This document shows, piece by piece, positions 27,844 to 37,176 of a DNA stretch of 64,000 nt. The stretch is from Falsirhodobacter flavus (lineage in GTDB: Bacteria; Pseudomonadota; Alphaproteobacteria; Rhodobacterales; Rhodobacteraceae), in the NCBI GenBank assembly GCA_029846755.1, contig JARWBI010000013.1:34436-98435 (forward strand), written 5' to 3'. Numbering within the stretch: position 1 is the stretch's first letter; each line of letters starts with the position of its first letter. The position numbers and the translations under genes were made by a program. The notes under the pieces were generated by a model that saw nothing but the letters and a program-made list of their open reading frames with translations, had not been told where the DNA came from and ran no database searches.

Positions 27844-28037
27844 CAGCCGCGCGCCAGCCATGCGAACAGCACGATGATTATGACCGCCACCGCCTGCGCC
27901 GCCACGCGGTATCGCATGATGCGGTTGGCATGCTTGCGGTGGAACTCGCCGCCCTTGGCGAAGCTGCCGATGCCGACCATCAGGATGACCAGCACGACCA
28001 GCACCGCGATGCAGCCGATGATGAAAAGCGTGTCCAT
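27843..28037 (-). CDS. HIG1-like twin-transmembrane protein
   Basis: 64 residues with two hydrophobic helices (residues 4-24 and 46-61) joined by a basic loop, FAKGGEFHRKHANRIMRYRV. The loop and following AAQAV resemble the HIG1 domain; mitochondrial and bacterial HIG1 proteins associate with cytochrome oxidase. Start ATG at 28035-28037, one base past the SDR stop, with an AAGGGGG ribosome site inside the SDR gene. Overlaps the cobalamin adenosyltransferase gene by ATGA. Confidence 0.8.
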   Translation of the reverse strand: MDTLFIIGCIAVLVVLVILMVGIGSFAKGGEFHRKHANRIMRYRVAAQAVAVIIIVLFAWLARG

Positions 28038-28038
28038 G

Positions 28039-28860
28039 TCAGGCCCCCTTCAGCACCCGGTCCAGCGCGCGCGTCGTCAGCAGACGGCGGGCAATGACCA
28101 TCGCCCATGTCGGCTTGGTAACATAGTAGCGGGCCTTGGGGCGCGGGCTTTCCAGCGCATGGGCCAGCTTTTCGGTCACGGCGGCGGCGGGCAGCTCCCA
28201 GCGGTCCTTGTCGCGGGCCTCATACAGGCGGTGCAGCAGGCCCTTGTATTCCTCGGCGCGGGCAGAATTCTTCCAGTCGATCCAGCGTTCGAAATGGGGG
28301 ATGGCCTTCCGGCGCAGGTCCGACGCGATGGGGCCGGGTTCGATCAGGATGACCTCGATTCCGCTGCCCTGCATCTCCAGCCGCAGCACGTCCGTCAGCC
28401 CTTCCATCGCGAATTTGGTGGCCGAGTAGGCCCCGCGCCATTTGACCCCGACCAGCCCCAGCACGGACGAGCAGTTCACGATCCGCCCGTGGCCCTGCGC
28501 CCGCATCACGGGAATCACCCGGCGCGTCAGGTCGTGATAGCCGAACAGGTTCGTCTCGAAGATGGCGCGCAGGGCATCACGGGGGATATCCTCCACCGCC
28601 CCGGGGCAGGCGAAGGCGCCGTTGTTGTAAAGCGCGTCCAGCATGCCGCCGGTGCGCGACAATGTCTCGGCCAAGGCGGCGGCGATGCTTTCGGGGCTGT
28701 CGTAGTCCAGCACGAAGCTTTCCAGCCCCTCGGCCCGCAGACGTTCGCAGTCGGCCTCGGATCGGCAGGTGGCGAAGACGCGCCAGCCGCGTGCCTTCAT
28801 TCCATGCGCCGCGTCATGGCCGATCCCCGAGGAACAGCCGGTCATCAGGACAGATTTCAT
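28039..28860 (-). CDS. Short-chain dehydrogenase/reductase
   Basis: 273 residues from the ATG at 28858-28860 (MKSVLMTGCSSGIGHDAAHG), GGAGGTG upstream. Rossmann loop TGCSSGIG, active-site Ser in NCSSVLG and YSATKFAM with catalytic Tyr and Lys. C-terminal extension after residue ~200 with basic residues. Classical SDR; the substrate cannot be predicted. First gene of a probable three-gene operon with the HIG1-like and cobalamin adenosyltransferase genes. Confidence 0.93.
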   Translation of the reverse strand: MKSVLMTGCSSGIGHDAAHGMKARGWRVFATCRSEADCERLRAEGLESFVLDYDSPESIAAALAETLSRTGGMLDALYNNGAFACPGAVEDIPRDALRAIFETNLFGYHDLTRRVIPVMRAQGHGRIVNCSSVLGLVGVKWRGAYSATKFAMEGLTDVLRLEMQGSGIEVILIEPGPIASDLRRKAIPHFERWIDWKNSARAEEYKGLLHRLYEARDKDRWELPAAAVTEKLAHALESPRPKARYYVTKPTWAMVIARRLLTTRALDRVLKGA

Positions 28861-28903
28861 CACCACCTCCGCCCGCATTGGCTAGCGGGCCGGGGCGCGG
28901 GTT

Positions 28904-29365
28904 TCAATAGGACGGCATCCCTGTCAGGAAGCGGCTGGCGACATAGCCTTCGATGCCGTCCCCTTCGATGCGGATGCGCGACCAGCCGGTATCGTCCGTC
29001 CAGACGACCAGCGCGGCGTCGCCCCGGTCCAGCTTGCCGACGACGGCATCCTGCGTGGACGGCCCCTGGCGGACATTGACCGAGGTGGCGTTGACATAGA
29101 CCACAGGCATCATCTGCGACAGATCGGGGGTCTTGGCGGCGGCGACGGGTTCGGGGGCGATCTCGCGTTCCGCCCTGACCTGAAGCAGGCGTGGCTCGTT
29201 CGTGATGAGCGTGCGTTGCGGTTCGGGGTCCGCCGCGGGCATGGCGGCGACGGCCATCGGCGCCTCGCGCGGGATCAGGCCGGCGCGGGTCTGACCGTGA
29301 TCGCGCCCGCCGATCACGAAGACAAGGAAGATCGCCGAACAAAGGATCAGAGTTAGTCGAATCAT
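28904..29365 (-). CDS. Secreted or membrane-anchored SH3b-domain protein
   Basis: 153 residues from the ATG at 29363-29365 (MIRLTLILCSAIFLVFVIGG), with a G-rich ribosome site. Residues 1-20 form a signal peptide or membrane anchor. A Pro/Ala-rich linker precedes a C-terminal bacterial SH3 domain (VYVNATSVNVRQGPSTQDAV then WSRIRIEGDGIEGYVASRF). SH3b domains bind peptidoglycan or other envelope ligands, so a periplasmic role is likely. Divergent from parC. Confidence 0.85.
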   Translation of the reverse strand: MIRLTLILCSAIFLVFVIGGRDHGQTRAGLIPREAPMAVAAMPAADPEPQRTLITNEPRLLQVRAEREIAPEPVAAAKTPDLSQMMPVVYVNATSVNVRQGPSTQDAVVGKLDRGDAALVVWTDDTGWSRIRIEGDGIEGYVASRFLTGMPSY

Positions 29366-29491
29366 TACAACCCCCTCGCAGGGAAAATACGACCCCTGCA
29401 TCATATCACATCTGCAATGACATCTGCGTGAAAAGGTTCCCTGCCGCATGCGGGGCTGGACCGTCCGCGCGGCACGGCTTATTCAGCGCGG

Positions 29492-31783
29492 ATGACCGAT
29501 GCCGATGACGAACCCGCCCTGACCTTCGAGCCGCTGTCGCGCGCCATTGGCGAGCGTTACCTTACCTATGCCCTTTCCACGATCATGCACCGGGCGCTGC
29601 CCGATGCGCGGGACGGGCTGAAGCCGGTGCACCGGCGCATCCTTTACGCGATGCGGGAGCTTCGGCTGTCGCCCACCGGGGGCTTCCGCAAATCCGCCAA
29701 GATCTCGGGCGACGTGATGGGCAACTATCACCCGCATGGCGACAGCGCGATCTATGACGCGATGGCGCGGCTGGCGCAGGAATTCAACGTCCGCTATCCG
29801 CTGGTGGACGGGCAGGGCAACTTCGGCAACATCGACGGCGACAACCCGGCTGCCAGTCGATACACCGAGGCGCGGCTGACCGCGATTGCCGAGACGCTGA
29901 TGGAAGGGCTGGCCGAGAACGCGGTCGACTATCGCCCCAACTATGACGGCACTCTGGAAGAGCCGGTGGTCATGCCTGCGGCCTTTCCGAACCTGCTGGC
30001 CAACGGGTCCAGTGGGATCGCGGTGGGGATGGCGACCAACATCCCGCCCCATAACCTGCACGAGCTGATCGACGCCTGCCAGCTGATGATCCGCGAGCCG
30101 GAGGCGACGGATGAGCAGATCGTCGAACTGATCCCCGGCCCGGATTTCCCGACCGGCGGCATCATCGTCGAACCGAAGGGCGCGATCCTCGACGCCTATC
30201 GCACGGGGCGCGGGGCGTTCCGAGTCCGCGCGAAGTGGGAAAAGGAAGACCTTGGCCGGGGCAACTGGCAGATCGTCGTCACCGAGATTCCGTATCAGGT
30301 CCAGAAGTCCAAGCTGATCGAACGGCTGGCGGAACTGATCCAGACCCGCAAGATCCCGCTTCTGGCCGATGTGCGCGACGAATCCGCCGATGACATCCGC
30401 ATCGTGCTGGAGCCGCGCGCCCGGACGGTCGAGCCGGACATGCTGATGGGGATGCTGTTCAAGAACTCGGACCTGGAAACGCGGTTCAGTCTGAACATGA
30501 ACGTGCTGATCGACGGGCGCACGCCTAAGGTGTGTTCGCTGCGCGAGGTTCTGCGGGCGTTTCTGGACCATCGGCGCGACGTTTTGGTCCGGCGCAGCCA
30601 GCACCGGATGGAAAAGATCGACCACCAGCTTGAAGTGCTGGACGGGCTTATCACGGCCTTCCTGAACCTCGACCGGGTCATTGACATCATCCGGTACGAC
30701 GAGGCTCCGAAACGGGCACTGATGGCCGAGGATTGGGACATCAAGCGCCCCAAGGCTACGTCGGAGGCCGATTACATCTCGCCGCCGGATGGCACAGGTT
30801 CGCTGACCGAGGTGCAGGCCGAAGCGATTCTGAACCTGCGGCTGCGGTCCTTGCGGCGGCTGGAGGAGCTGGAGCTGATTTCAGAACGCGACGCCCTGCG
30901 GCTGGAGCGCGAGGAGTTGGTCGGCCTGCTGGCGACCCCGGCAAAGCAGTGGAAGACCATCGGCAAGGAACTGACGGCGATCCAGAAGTCCTTCGGCAAG
31001 GCCACTGCCCTTGGCGCGCGCCGCAGCCAGTTCGCCGAGGCGGGCGAAGTCGAGGATGTGCCCTTCGAGGCGATGATCGAACGCGAGCCGATCACCGTCA
31101 TCTGCTCGAAAATGGGCTGGATCCGCGCGATGAAGGGTCATGTCGCGCTGGATTCGGATGTGAAGTTCAAGGATGGCGACGGGCCGCGATTCATCTTCCA
31201 TGCCGAGACGACGGACAGGATCGTTCTGGTGGGGTCGAACGGTCGTTTCTATACCCTGATCGGTGCGAACCTTCCCGGCGGGCGCGGAATGGGCGAGCCG
31301 GTGCGCCTGATGGTCGACCTGCCGAACGAGGCGGAGATCACCGATCTGGTCATCTGGCGGCCGAACGAGAAGTGGCTGGTCGCCTCGACCGCCGGGGACG
31401 GATTCCTGCTGCCGTCGGAAGAAGCCGTGGCGCAGACCCGCGCGGGCAAGGCGGTGCTGACGGTCAAGGAAGGCGTTCGCACGGCGCTGGTCCGCAAGGC
31501 GACGGGCGATCACGTCGCGGTCGTGGGCGATAACCGCAAGATGCTGGTCTTCGCGCTGTCCGAACTGCCCGAAATGGGCAAGGGCAAGGGCGTCAGGCTA
31601 CAGAAATACAAGGATGGCGGGCTGTCTGATGCGATTACCTTCGCACTGGCCGACGGCATCGCGTGGCAGCTTGAGGGCGGGCGCAACCGGCGCGAGACGG
31701 ACCTGACCGAATGGCAGGGCGCGCGGGCGGGCGTGGGCCGGATGGCGCCGCGTGGCTTCCCCCGCGACAATCGCTTCGCCTGA
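29492..31783 (+). CDS. parC: DNA topoisomerase IV subunit A
   Basis: 763 residues. Decatenates daughter chromosomes together with ParE. Catalytic Tyr124 is in [11 protein letters not shown]. The quinolone-determining region reads [12 protein letters not shown], with Ser85 and Asp89 at the positions altered in resistant strains, so no resistance change is seen. The length is characteristic of ParC rather than GyrA, whose C-terminal wheel is larger. Stands alone ahead of the lipoprotein gene. Confidence 0.95.
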   Translation: MTDADDEPALTFEPLSRAIGERYLTYALSTIMHRALPDARDGLKPVHRRILYAMRELRLSPTGGFRKSAKISGDVMGNYHPHGDSAIYDAMARLAQEFNVRYPLVDGQGNFGNIDGDNPAASRYTEARLTAIAETLMEGLAENAVDYRPNYDGTLEEPVVMPAAFPNLLANGSSGIAVGMATNIPPHNLHELIDACQLMIREPEATDEQIVELIPGPDFPTGGIIVEPKGAILDAYRTGRGAFRVRAKWEKEDLGRGNWQIVVTEIPYQVQKSKLIERLAELIQTRKIPLLADVRDESADDIRIVLEPRARTVEPDMLMGMLFKNSDLETRFSLNMNVLIDGRTPKVCSLREVLRAFLDHRRDVLVRRSQHRMEKIDHQLEVLDGLITAFLNLDRVIDIIRYDEAPKRALMAEDWDIKRPKATSEADYISPPDGTGSLTEVQAEAILNLRLRSLRRLEELELISERDALRLEREELVGLLATPAKQWKTIGKELTAIQKSFGKATALGARRSQFAEAGEVEDVPFEAMIEREPITVICSKMGWIRAMKGHVALDSDVKFKDGDGPRFIFHAETTDRIVLVGSNGRFYTLIGANLPGGRGMGEPVRLMVDLPNEAEITDLVIWRPNEKWLVASTAGDGFLLPSEEAVAQTRAGKAVLTVKEGVRTALVRKATGDHVAVVGDNRKMLVFALSELPEMGKGKGVRLQKYKDGGLSDAITFALADGIAWQLEGGRNRRETDLTEWQGARAGVGRMAPRGFPRDNRFA

Positions 31784-31846
31784 CGCGCGTTGCCGCGTCG
31801 CCGTTCGCGGGCTATGTCGGGGGGGACCGATGAAAAGGACCCTCCG

Positions 31847-32431
31847 ATGAAGAAGACGATTGCCCTCTGTCTCGGCCTTGCGCTTGCCGCCTGCGGCACA
31901 CGCGATCTGGAAGACCCGCCGGTGGATATGGGCAATTTTCGCCTTGGCCTGAACATCGCCGTCGCCGACAATGCCGAGAAGGTTCCGCTCTCGCGCACGG
32001 CCACGCCCGAACAGTGGGAGGCGGCGATGAACAAGGCGGTCAAGGACCGCTTCGGGCGCTATTCCGGCCCAAAGATGTACAATATCGGCGTCAGCGTCGA
32101 CGGCTATGCGCTGGCCCCGCCCGGCATTCCGATCGTTGCCGCGCCGCGCTCGGTTCTGGTCGTCACGGCGAACGTCTGGGACGATGCCGCGCAGAAGAAG
32201 CTGAACGCGGAAGGCAAACAGATCACGGTCTGGGAGGATGGCGGCGCGGGATTCATCGGGACCGGATATACCCGTTCCGCCGAGGATCAGATGGAGGTCC
32301 TGTCCTACTACGCGGTCAAGAAGATCGAGGAGTGGTTCCAAGAAAATCCCGAATGGTTCGGCATCACCAGCGCCGCGCCCACCGGACCTGTGGCGCAGGC
32401 GTCGCCCCCGCCGCGTCCGGCGGCCAACTAG
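31847..32431 (+). CDS. Putative lipoprotein, 194 aa
   Basis: The ATG at 31847 gives MKKTIALCLGLALAACGTRD with a lipobox LAAC and predicted lipidated Cys16. The mature part contains NFRLGLNIAVADNAEKVPLS and a segment YNIGVSVDGYALAPPGIPIV, then a Pro-rich C-terminus (APTGPVAQASPPPRP). I do not recognise a named family; the pattern resembles outer-membrane-attached proteins. Between parC and tuf1, on the same strand. Confidence 0.75.
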   Translation: MKKTIALCLGLALAACGTRDLEDPPVDMGNFRLGLNIAVADNAEKVPLSRTATPEQWEAAMNKAVKDRFGRYSGPKMYNIGVSVDGYALAPPGIPIVAAPRSVLVVTANVWDDAAQKKLNAEGKQITVWEDGGAGFIGTGYTRSAEDQMEVLSYYAVKKIEEWFQENPEWFGITSAAPTGPVAQASPPPRPAAN

Positions 32432-32433
32432 GC

Positions 32434-32462
32434 TTGATTTTCTCCGCCCCGCTGGATACATC
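32434..32462 (+). promoter_or_regulatory. Candidate promoter of tuf copy 1
   Basis: TTGATT at 32434-32439 and TACATC at 32457-32462 with a 17-bp spacer match the sigma-70 pattern only moderately (4/6 and 3/6). It starts three bases after the lipoprotein stop and about 60 bp before tuf. Confidence 0.35.
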
Positions 32463-32489
32463 CCGCGCGGTGTAAAACTGGGTCCGAGC

Positions 32490-32515
32490 GTGGGCCCCCC
32501 AATCCCGAGGCCCAC
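32490..32515 (+). promoter_or_regulatory. Leader hairpin over the tuf1 ribosome-binding site
   Basis: Seven-base-pair arms GTGGGCC (32490-32496) and GGCCCAC (32509-32515) enclose a C-rich 12-nt loop. The only Shine-Dalgarno-like GAGG (32507-32510) overlaps the loop-right-arm boundary, 10 nt before the ATG, so the hairpin could limit ribosome access. tuf copy 2 lacks this arrangement and has a free GAGAGG. Confidence 0.4.
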
Positions 32516-32520
32516 TCGCC

Positions 32521-33696
<1,176 letters not shown>

Positions 33697-33717
33697 TCCA
33701 CGTCTCGGATCGGACGG

Positions 33718-33747
33718 AAAAGGCCGCGCATCAGCGCGGCCTTTTTG
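33718..33747 (+). terminator. Intrinsic terminator of tuf copy 1
   Basis: Arms GGCCGCGC (33722-33729) and GCGCGGCC (33734-33741) around the tetraloop ATCA, extended by A-U pairs and followed by five U. It ends about 50 bases after the tuf stop. Between it and the next gene at 33998 lies a relatively AT-rich 250-bp stretch with no recognisable gene. Confidence 0.9.
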
Positions 33748-33997
33748 CTTTTATGCACAGCGTCGGGAGTCCTTGTCATTCAACCGTCACAAACGCACAT
33801 TCGGTATGCAAAATCTGATGGGCATGATTTTCTTGCGTTAGCCTCCTGATTCTACGCGAATTTTATATCAGACACGGCGCACTTCACTTCTTTGAGTTCT
33901 GTGCGTGAGTGTATATGAGCTTCCATATCTCGTCATTCATGTGCATATATGCTTCACCGACGAAGAAACGTCGAACATGATACGAAGGAATGCACAG

Positions 33998-34228
33998 ATG
34001 AAACGCATCGCTCTTGCTTCGGCTGCCGCCCTTGTTGCTCTGACCGGCATGGCGTCCGCCCAATCCGCTAGCGCGCTGACCTCGGCCACGCAGGTGACGC
34101 TTTCGACGCTGGCGCCGAATCTCGACACCAGCTCGCTCAGCCCGATCCAAGTTCGTCAGCTGAACGACGCCGTCAATTCGGACAACGGCCTGACCACCGC
34201 GCAGATCAAGACCATCGTCGCGCACTAA
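33998..34228 (+). CDS. Small secreted protein, paralogue 1
   Basis: 76 residues from the ATG at 33998 (MKRIALASAAALVALTGMAS) with AAGGAA 9 nt upstream; ATG at 33977 is an alternative. A clear signal peptide, cleavage predicted at ASA-Q. The mature ~52 residues contain STLAPNLDTSSLSPIQVRQL and end NGLTTAQIKTIVAH. The mature part shares a motif with the next gene (TLAP-x-LD-x3-L-x-PIQ, then N-x-AV-x-S). No cysteines and no recognised domain. Confidence 0.7.
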   Translation: MKRIALASAAALVALTGMASAQSASALTSATQVTLSTLAPNLDTSSLSPIQVRQLNDAVNSDNGLTTAQIKTIVAH

Positions 34229-34313
34229 AGCAGCAGGCGGCAGGGAACCGCGTCGCGGCTTCCGCTCTTGTCCCGGTGCACTGAAGAACGTCACCGACAA
34301 GAAAGGAAAGACC

Positions 34314-34550
34314 ATGAAAGCCTTGACCCTTGCCGCTGCCACCTTCCTCGCCGTTGCCGGCGCTGGTTATGCGCAGGAGACGCTTTCCACCGGCGCGGTG
34401 GAGCAGATCCAGACGCTGGCACCCACGCTGGACGTGACCACGCTGACCCCGATCCAGATCCAGGAAATCAACGAGGCGGTCGCCTCGCAGGACGGTCTGG
34501 ACGAGTCGGAGCTGAACACCATCATCGGCAAGATGGAACCGGCGAACTGA
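34314..34550 (+). CDS. Small secreted protein, paralogue 2
   Basis: 78 residues. Signal peptide MKALTLAAATFLAVAGAGYA, cleavage before QETLS. The mature part contains QTLAPTLDVTTLTPIQIQEI and then NEAVASQDGLDESELNTII. Aligns without gaps over ~40 residues with the 33998 product and is acidic. GAAAGGA ribosome site upstream. Tandem duplication followed by divergence; function unknown. Confidence 0.75.
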   Translation: MKALTLAAATFLAVAGAGYAQETLSTGAVEQIQTLAPTLDVTTLTPIQIQEINEAVASQDGLDESELNTIIGKMEPAN

Positions 34551-34557
34551 TCGATGC

Positions 34558-34582
34558 GGGCCGCCCTTTGGCGGCCCGTTTC
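34558..34582 (+). terminator. Terminator after the small secreted protein pair
   Basis: Arms GGGCCGCC (34558-34565) and GGCGGCCC (34570-34577) with a CTTT loop, then GTTT. The U tract is short, so termination may be partial. Starts 7 bases after the stop codon. Confidence 0.7.
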
Positions 34583-34652
34583 ACATTTGCGGAGGGCTCT
34601 TCGGTTTTCCGCTTGCGTTCCGCTCCCGGCTGACGTAGCAGACCCCCCGTGT

Positions 34653-34728
34653 AGGAGTTTAGCTCAGTTGGTAGAGCATCGGTCTCCAAAACCGAGGGTC
34701 GTGGGTTCGAGTCCCCCAACTCCTGCCA
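34653..34728 (+). tRNA. tRNA-Trp (anticodon CCA)
   Basis: 76 nt with encoded 3' CCA. Acceptor arms AGGAGTT and AACTCCT pair fully; D stem GCTC/GAGC; anticodon loop CTCCAAA with CCA at 34686-34688; T loop TTCGAGT. Reading the T stem as GTGGG/CCCCC gives one U-C mismatch at the second pair. It precedes secE by 63 nt, the same tRNA-Trp-secE-nusG order seen in other bacteria. Confidence 0.97.
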
Positions 34729-34791
34729 TTCCTTCTTGAAACCTTTCCGCGAAGCGCGTATCTGCGCCCGGACCGAAGAAGGACCAAGGCA

Positions 34792-34983
34792 ATGGCGAAT
34801 CCGATCCAGTTCATCCAGCAGGTGCGCACCGAGGTGGGCAAGGTCGTATGGCCGACCAAGCGCGAGGTCGCGCTGACCACCGTAATGGTCTTCGTGCTTG
34901 CCGCCCTGACCGCGACCTTCTTTTCGCTGGTGGACATGGGCATTCGCTTTGGGCTGAGCGAGATCCTGCACGCCTTCAACTGA
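34792..34983 (+). CDS. secE: Preprotein translocase subunit SecE
   Basis: 63 residues, the short single-helix form. QFIQQVRTEVGKVVWPTKRE is the conserved cytoplasmic amphipathic helix with the invariant VVWPTK; the membrane segment TTVMVFVLAALTATFFSLVD follows. Stabilises SecY in the protein-conducting channel. Directly after tRNA-Trp. Confidence 0.96.
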   Translation: MANPIQFIQQVRTEVGKVVWPTKREVALTTVMVFVLAALTATFFSLVDMGIRFGLSEILHAFN

Positions 34984-35007
34984 GGCGCTTTTTTCTTGTA
35001 ATCCGGG

Positions 35008-35029
35008 GGGCGGGGCGATATCCCCGCCC
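35008..35029 (+). promoter_or_regulatory. GC hairpin in the secE-nusG gap
   Basis: Perfect arms GGGCGGGG (35008-35015) and CCCCGCCC (35022-35029) with a six-base loop. No U tract follows, so on its own it is not a terminator. It is followed 17 nt later by a second hairpin with a U tract and could be part of a leader structure for nusG. Confidence 0.6.
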
Positions 35030-35046
35030 GCAATCAGCGGACAAGG

Positions 35047-35078
35047 GCGCGCAGCGATTCGGTTGCGCGCTGTTTTTT
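35047..35078 (+). terminator. Terminator-like hairpin just upstream of nusG
   Basis: Arms GCGCGCA (35047-35053) and TGCGCGC (35064-35070), extendable by two more pairs, then TG and six U (35073-35078). It ends 27 nt before the nusG start. It could end a tRNA-Trp-secE transcript, or act as an attenuator whose readthrough depends on NusG. Confidence 0.75.
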
Positions 35079-35105
35079 GTTCCGCGAAACGAGGAAGGTT
35101 GAAGC

Positions 35106-35648
35106 ATGGCGAAGCGTTGGTATTCGGTAAGCGTTCTCTCGAACTTCGAGAAGAAGATTGCCGAGCAGATCAAGCAAGCCGTGATCGACGCGGGCCTCGA
35201 GGACGAGATCGAGGAAGTCATGGTGCCGACCGAAGAGGTCATCGAGGTGCGCCGTGGCAAGAAGGTGACGAGCGAGCGGCGTTTCATGCCCGGCTATGTG
35301 CTGGTGAAGATGGAGATGTCGAACCGCGGCTATCACCTGATCTCGTCGATCAACCGCGTGACCGGGTTCCTTGGCCCGCAGGGCAAGCCGATGCCGATGC
35401 GCGACGGCGAAGTGAACGCGATCCTGAACCGCGTCGACGAGACGACGGGCGAGGCCGCCCAGCCGCGCAACCTGATCCGCTTCGAGATCGGTGAGACGGT
35501 GAACGTGACCGACGGCCCCTTCGAAGGCTTCGCCGGCATGGTCGAGGATGTGGACGCAGAGCACAGCCGCCTGAAGGTGACCGTGTCGATCTTCGGCCGG
35601 GCCACCCCGGTCGAACTGGAATTCACTCAGGTGTCGAAAACCGCCTGA
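35106..35648 (+). CDS. nusG: Transcription termination/antitermination protein NusG
   Basis: 180 residues. NGN domain starts [20 protein letters not shown]; the RPGYVLV-like block reads [11 protein letters not shown]; the C-terminal KOW domain has [16 protein letters not shown]. Couples RNA polymerase to Rho or the ribosome. Preceded by a terminator-like hairpin and followed by rplK after 73 nt. Confidence 0.97.
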   Translation: MAKRWYSVSVLSNFEKKIAEQIKQAVIDAGLEDEIEEVMVPTEEVIEVRRGKKVTSERRFMPGYVLVKMEMSNRGYHLISSINRVTGFLGPQGKPMPMRDGEVNAILNRVDETTGEAAQPRNLIRFEIGETVNVTDGPFEGFAGMVEDVDAEHSRLKVTVSIFGRATPVELEFTQVSKTA

Positions 35649-35721
35649 GCGACCGCGTGGGAGGCCGAAAGGCCGGACCACTAAACCGCGCCTCCGGGCG
35701 TTGTGACAAAGGAGAGGCCAC

Positions 35722-36174
35722 ATGGCCAAGAAGATCATCGGGCAGCTGAAGCTGCAAGTCAAAGCGGGGCAAGCCAACCCGTCCCCGCCCGTCGGCCCGG
35801 CACTGGGTCAGCGCGGCCTGAACATCATGGCCTTCGTGAAGGAATTCAACGCGAAGACCGCTGATATCGAGCCCGGTACGCCGACGCCCGTCATCATCAC
35901 CTACTATCAGGACAAGTCGTTCAGCCTCGAGCTGAAGACGGCTCCGGCCTCGTTCCTGCTGAAGAAGGCCGCTGGCCTGCCGCCGGTCGGCAAGCGCAAC
36001 CGCGCCAAGGGTTCGGTGAAACCGGGCCGCGAAGTCGCGGGCACCGTCACCGTCGCGCAGATCAAGCAGATCGCCGAAGCGAAGATGAAGGACCTGAACG
36101 CCAACTCCGTGGAAGCTGCGATGCAGATCATCCTCGGCTCGGCCAAGTCCTGCGGCATCGAGGTCAAAGGTTAA
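35722..36174 (+). CDS. rplK: 50S ribosomal protein L11
   Basis: 150 residues, slightly longer than the usual ~142. Begins [20 protein letters not shown]; the conserved [15 protein letters not shown] loop binds 23S rRNA and IF/EF factors, and the C-terminal region has KSVKPGRE-like and [10 protein letters not shown] segments. Only 2 nt before rplA. Confidence 0.98.
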   Translation: MAKKIIGQLKLQVKAGQANPSPPVGPALGQRGLNIMAFVKEFNAKTADIEPGTPTPVIITYYQDKSFSLELKTAPASFLLKKAAGLPPVGKRNRAKGSVKPGREVAGTVTVAQIKQIAEAKMKDLNANSVEAAMQIILGSAKSCGIEVKG

Positions 36175-36176
36175 TC

Positions 36177-36872
36177 ATGGCACTTGGTAAACGCACTAAA
36201 GCGGCCCGCGCCGCATTCGACGGCAAAGACCTGATCTCGGTCGAAGATGCGGTGAAGCTGATCAAGACCTCGGCAACCGCCAAGTTCGACGAGACGCTGG
36301 AAATCGCGATGAACCTGGGCGTCGATCCGCGTCACGCAGACCAGATGGTCCGCGGCGTGGTCACCCTGCCGAACGGCACGGGCAAGACCGTCCGCGTCGC
36401 AGTGTTCGCACGCGGCGCCAAAGCGGATGAGGCCAAGGCCGCAGGCGCGGACATCGTCGGTGCCGAAGACCTGATGGAGACGATCCAGTCCGGCAAGATC
36501 GAGTTCGACCGTTGCATCGCGACGCCGGACATGATGCCGCTGGTCGGTCGTCTGGGCAAGATCCTGGGCCCGCGCAACCTGATGCCGAACCCCAAGGTCG
36601 GCACCGTGACGATGGATGTCGCCGGCGCCGTCGGCAACGCCAAGGGCGGTGAAGTCCAGTTCAAGGTCGAAAAGGCCGGCGTGATCCACGCAGGCATCGG
36701 CAAGGTCTCGTTCGACGAGGGCAAGCTGGCCGAGAACGTCCGCGCCTTCGTTGAAGCCGTGTCGCGCGCCAAGCCGACGGGTGCGAAGGGTGCCTACCTG
36801 AAGAAGGTCTCGCTCTCTTCGACCATGGGTCCGGGCGTGTCGGTCGACCTGACATCGGCCACCGGCAACTGA
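36177..36872 (+). CDS. rplA: 50S ribosomal protein L1
   Basis: 231 residues. Contains [15 protein letters not shown] and [16 protein letters not shown], the rRNA-binding signature, and the C-terminal [15 protein letters not shown]. Forms the L1 stalk; in many bacteria also represses its own operon. The 3' end is followed at once by an intrinsic terminator. Confidence 0.98.
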   Translation: MALGKRTKAARAAFDGKDLISVEDAVKLIKTSATAKFDETLEIAMNLGVDPRHADQMVRGVVTLPNGTGKTVRVAVFARGAKADEAKAAGADIVGAEDLMETIQSGKIEFDRCIATPDMMPLVGRLGKILGPRNLMPNPKVGTVTMDVAGAVGNAKGGEVQFKVEKAGVIHAGIGKVSFDEGKLAENVRAFVEAVSRAKPTGAKGAYLKKVSLSSTMGPGVSVDLTSATGN

Positions 36873-36881
36873 GATGCGAAA

Positions 36882-36905
36882 GGGCCGCCTTCGGGCGGCC
36901 CTTTT
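36882..36905 (+). terminator. Terminator of the rplKA transcript
   Basis: Arms GGGCCGCC (36882-36889) and GGCGGCCC (36894-36901), UUCG tetraloop, then four U. The stable tetraloop and tail make this a strong intrinsic terminator. It separates rplKA from the rplJL-rpoBC promoter. Confidence 0.92.
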
Positions 36906-36917
36906 CATGTGGCACCC

Positions 36918-36946
36918 TTGGCAAGGTGGATTTGACGCCTTATAGG
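36918..36946 (+). promoter_or_regulatory. Sigma-70 promoter of rplJL-rpoBC
   Basis: TTGGCA at 36918-36923 matches the -35 consensus at five of six positions; TATAGG at 36941-36946 matches -10 at four; the spacer is 17 bp. It lies between the rplKA terminator and the rplJ leader, about 230 bp before the start codon. Confidence 0.7.
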
Positions 36947-37116
36947 GGATGCTTGCACTGGCTGGGCGATTCGTCGCAAGGTCCGTGCATTTCGTCCTAG
37001 ACGGTGGGTGCGGGGCCTCGCTTCGCTTAATTTCCTGCCTGAGATGGGTTATCGAGACGGATTTCCGGGGATTTCCTCGGGCGATCATGGCCTCGGGACC
37101 CTGTTGGGACCCGAAT

Positions 37117-37159
37117 GCCCCATTCCGGTGGGGCTGAACAGAGCCGGGGGGAAACCCCC
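37117..37159 (+). promoter_or_regulatory. Probable L10 leader hairpins upstream of rplJ
   Basis: Two hairpins: GCCCCA (37117-37122) with TGGGGC (37129-37134), loop six bases; and GGGGG (37146-37150) with CCCCC (37155-37159) closed by a GAAA tetraloop. They sit 18 nt upstream of the GTG start. In many bacteria the L10(L12)4 complex binds the rplJ leader and blocks translation; this is the natural candidate, but I cannot align it with a covariance model. Confidence 0.55.
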
Positions 37160-37176
37160 ATACTTGGAGTGAACCT

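Noticed and set aside
34984..35007. T6 run just after secE considered as its terminator
   Set aside because: No stable hairpin precedes it; the terminator-like structure is further downstream at 35047-35078.
36949..37137. A 62-codon open frame in the rplJ leader
   Set aside because: Overlaps the leader hairpins, has no ribosome-binding site and no protein-like features; the region is better explained as untranslated leader.
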